Shown here in pieces: positions 6,015 to 6,218 of a DNA stretch of 6,218 nucleotides (positions are counted from its first letter, which is position 1; each line of letters starts with the position of its first letter). Source of the DNA: a bacterium (GTDB taxonomy: Bacteria > Atribacterota > Phoenicimicrobiia > Phoenicimicrobiales > Phoenicimicrobiaceae); assembly GCA_018819665.1 (NCBI GenBank), contig JAHJOY010000321.1, forward strand, positions 1-6,218, read 5' to 3'. A model generated the notes under the pieces. That model ran no database searches and was not told the DNA's origin. It was given only the letters and a program-made list of their open reading frames with translations. The position numbers and the translations under genes were made by a program.

Positions 6015-6032
6015 AGGGAACGCCTTTCCTAC
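6015..6032 (-). repeat. Small hairpin with GTAG at its foot
   Basis: AGGGAA (6015-6020) and TTTCCT (6025-6030) can pair over 6 positions (one G-T) around a CGCC loop. Read on the - strand, the tetranucleotide GTAG (6032-6029) overlaps the 5' foot of the stem, the arrangement known for REP elements. The stem alone is weak. The call rests on its position next to two stronger palindromes. Confidence 0.35.
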
Positions 6033-6039
6033 GATTAAC

Positions 6040-6059
6040 GGGTTCGATGAATCGAACCC
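6040..6059 (-). repeat. 20-bp palindrome, REP-like, with GTAG at its foot
   Basis: GGGTTCGAT (6040-6048) and ATCGAACCC (6051-6059) are perfect reverse complements around a 2-nt centre (GA). As RNA or single-stranded DNA it would form a stem of 8 pairs with a 4-nt loop. On the - strand GTAG (6063-6060) stands directly before the stem. No T tract follows on the + strand, so it is not a typical terminator. Confidence 0.6.
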
Positions 6060-6066
6060 CTACTTT

Positions 6067-6086
6067 GGGCACGATACATCGTGCCC
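6067..6086. repeat. 20-bp palindrome related to the ftsZ terminator
   Basis: GGGCACGAT (6067-6075) and ATCGTGCCC (6078-6086) form a perfect 9-bp inverted repeat around AC. It matches the terminator core 5929-5948 at 17 of 20 positions, and two of the three differences are a paired A-T to G-C change. It lies 7 nt after the palindrome at 6040-6059. A weak CTTGT follows, so terminator activity is possible but poor. Confidence 0.6.
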
Positions 6087-6139
6087 CTTGTCACACATTA
6101 CTCATCACTTATTACTGTATTTAGCTAACCAACTAACCG

Positions 6140-6171
<32 letters not shown>

Positions 6172-6218
6172 GTATAAGAAATACTATTTTTTTTAAAAAT
6201 ATTAGTAATTTTCTATTG
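6172..6218. other. AT-rich tail, no gene seen
   Basis: The last 47 bases are almost entirely A and T, with a T8-A5 tract (6187-6199). They could be the upstream region of a gene beyond the window. I see no start codon with a ribosome binding site, no stable hairpin and no repeat of the heptamer type. Together with the repeats and terminator above, this completes the gene-free stretch 5848-6218. Confidence 0.4.

Overview
The window is an AT-rich bacterial chromosome segment carrying the distal half of a division and cell wall (dcw) cluster. All genes are on the + strand, in the order murC, murB, ftsQ/divIB, ftsA, ftsZ. All five are complete and carry their family motifs. The host is a peptidoglycan-making bacterium that divides with FtsA and FtsZ. 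The murC-murB-ftsQ-ftsA-ftsZ order without ddl, the low GC and the TTG start of ftsZ fit a Clostridia-like or deep-branching anaerobic lineage. The style of the intergenic repeats reminds me of uncultivated lineages such as Atribacterota, but that is a weak guess and I assign no taxon.

Layout: 1-89 is a leader made of 7-nt repeat units in inverted orientation, ending in the murC ribosome binding site. murC (90-1478) and murB (about 1491-2411) are nearly contiguous and probably translationally coupled. A 178-nt gap full of 7-nt repeats and a purine tract precedes ftsQ (2590-3405). An 85-nt gap with a plausible sigma-70-type promoter precedes ftsA (3491-4729). A 59-nt T-rich gap precedes ftsZ (4789-5847, TTG start). 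From 5848 to the end (371 nt) I see no gene. That stretch holds another 7-nt repeat array, a strong intrinsic terminator, a block of palindromes with REP-like traits, a TAAC tetranucleotide array and an AT-rich tail.

How the genes work together: MurB completes UDP-MurNAc and MurC adds the first amino acid (L-Ala) of the stem peptide, both in the cytoplasm. FtsZ polymerises into the division ring, FtsA ties it to the membrane through a C-terminal amphipathic helix, and FtsQ/DivIB links the ring to the septal peptidoglycan synthases outside the membrane.

The genes themselves form a conserved housekeeping module, and I see no new enzymatic or defence system. The unusual material is the non-coding DNA: a family of heptanucleotide arrays at three of the five gene borders, and three 20-bp palindromes downstream of ftsZ whose arms differ by paired, compensating changes. 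Also odd are the glutamate-rich N-terminus of FtsQ and a TGR in place of TGG in the FtsA adenosine motif.
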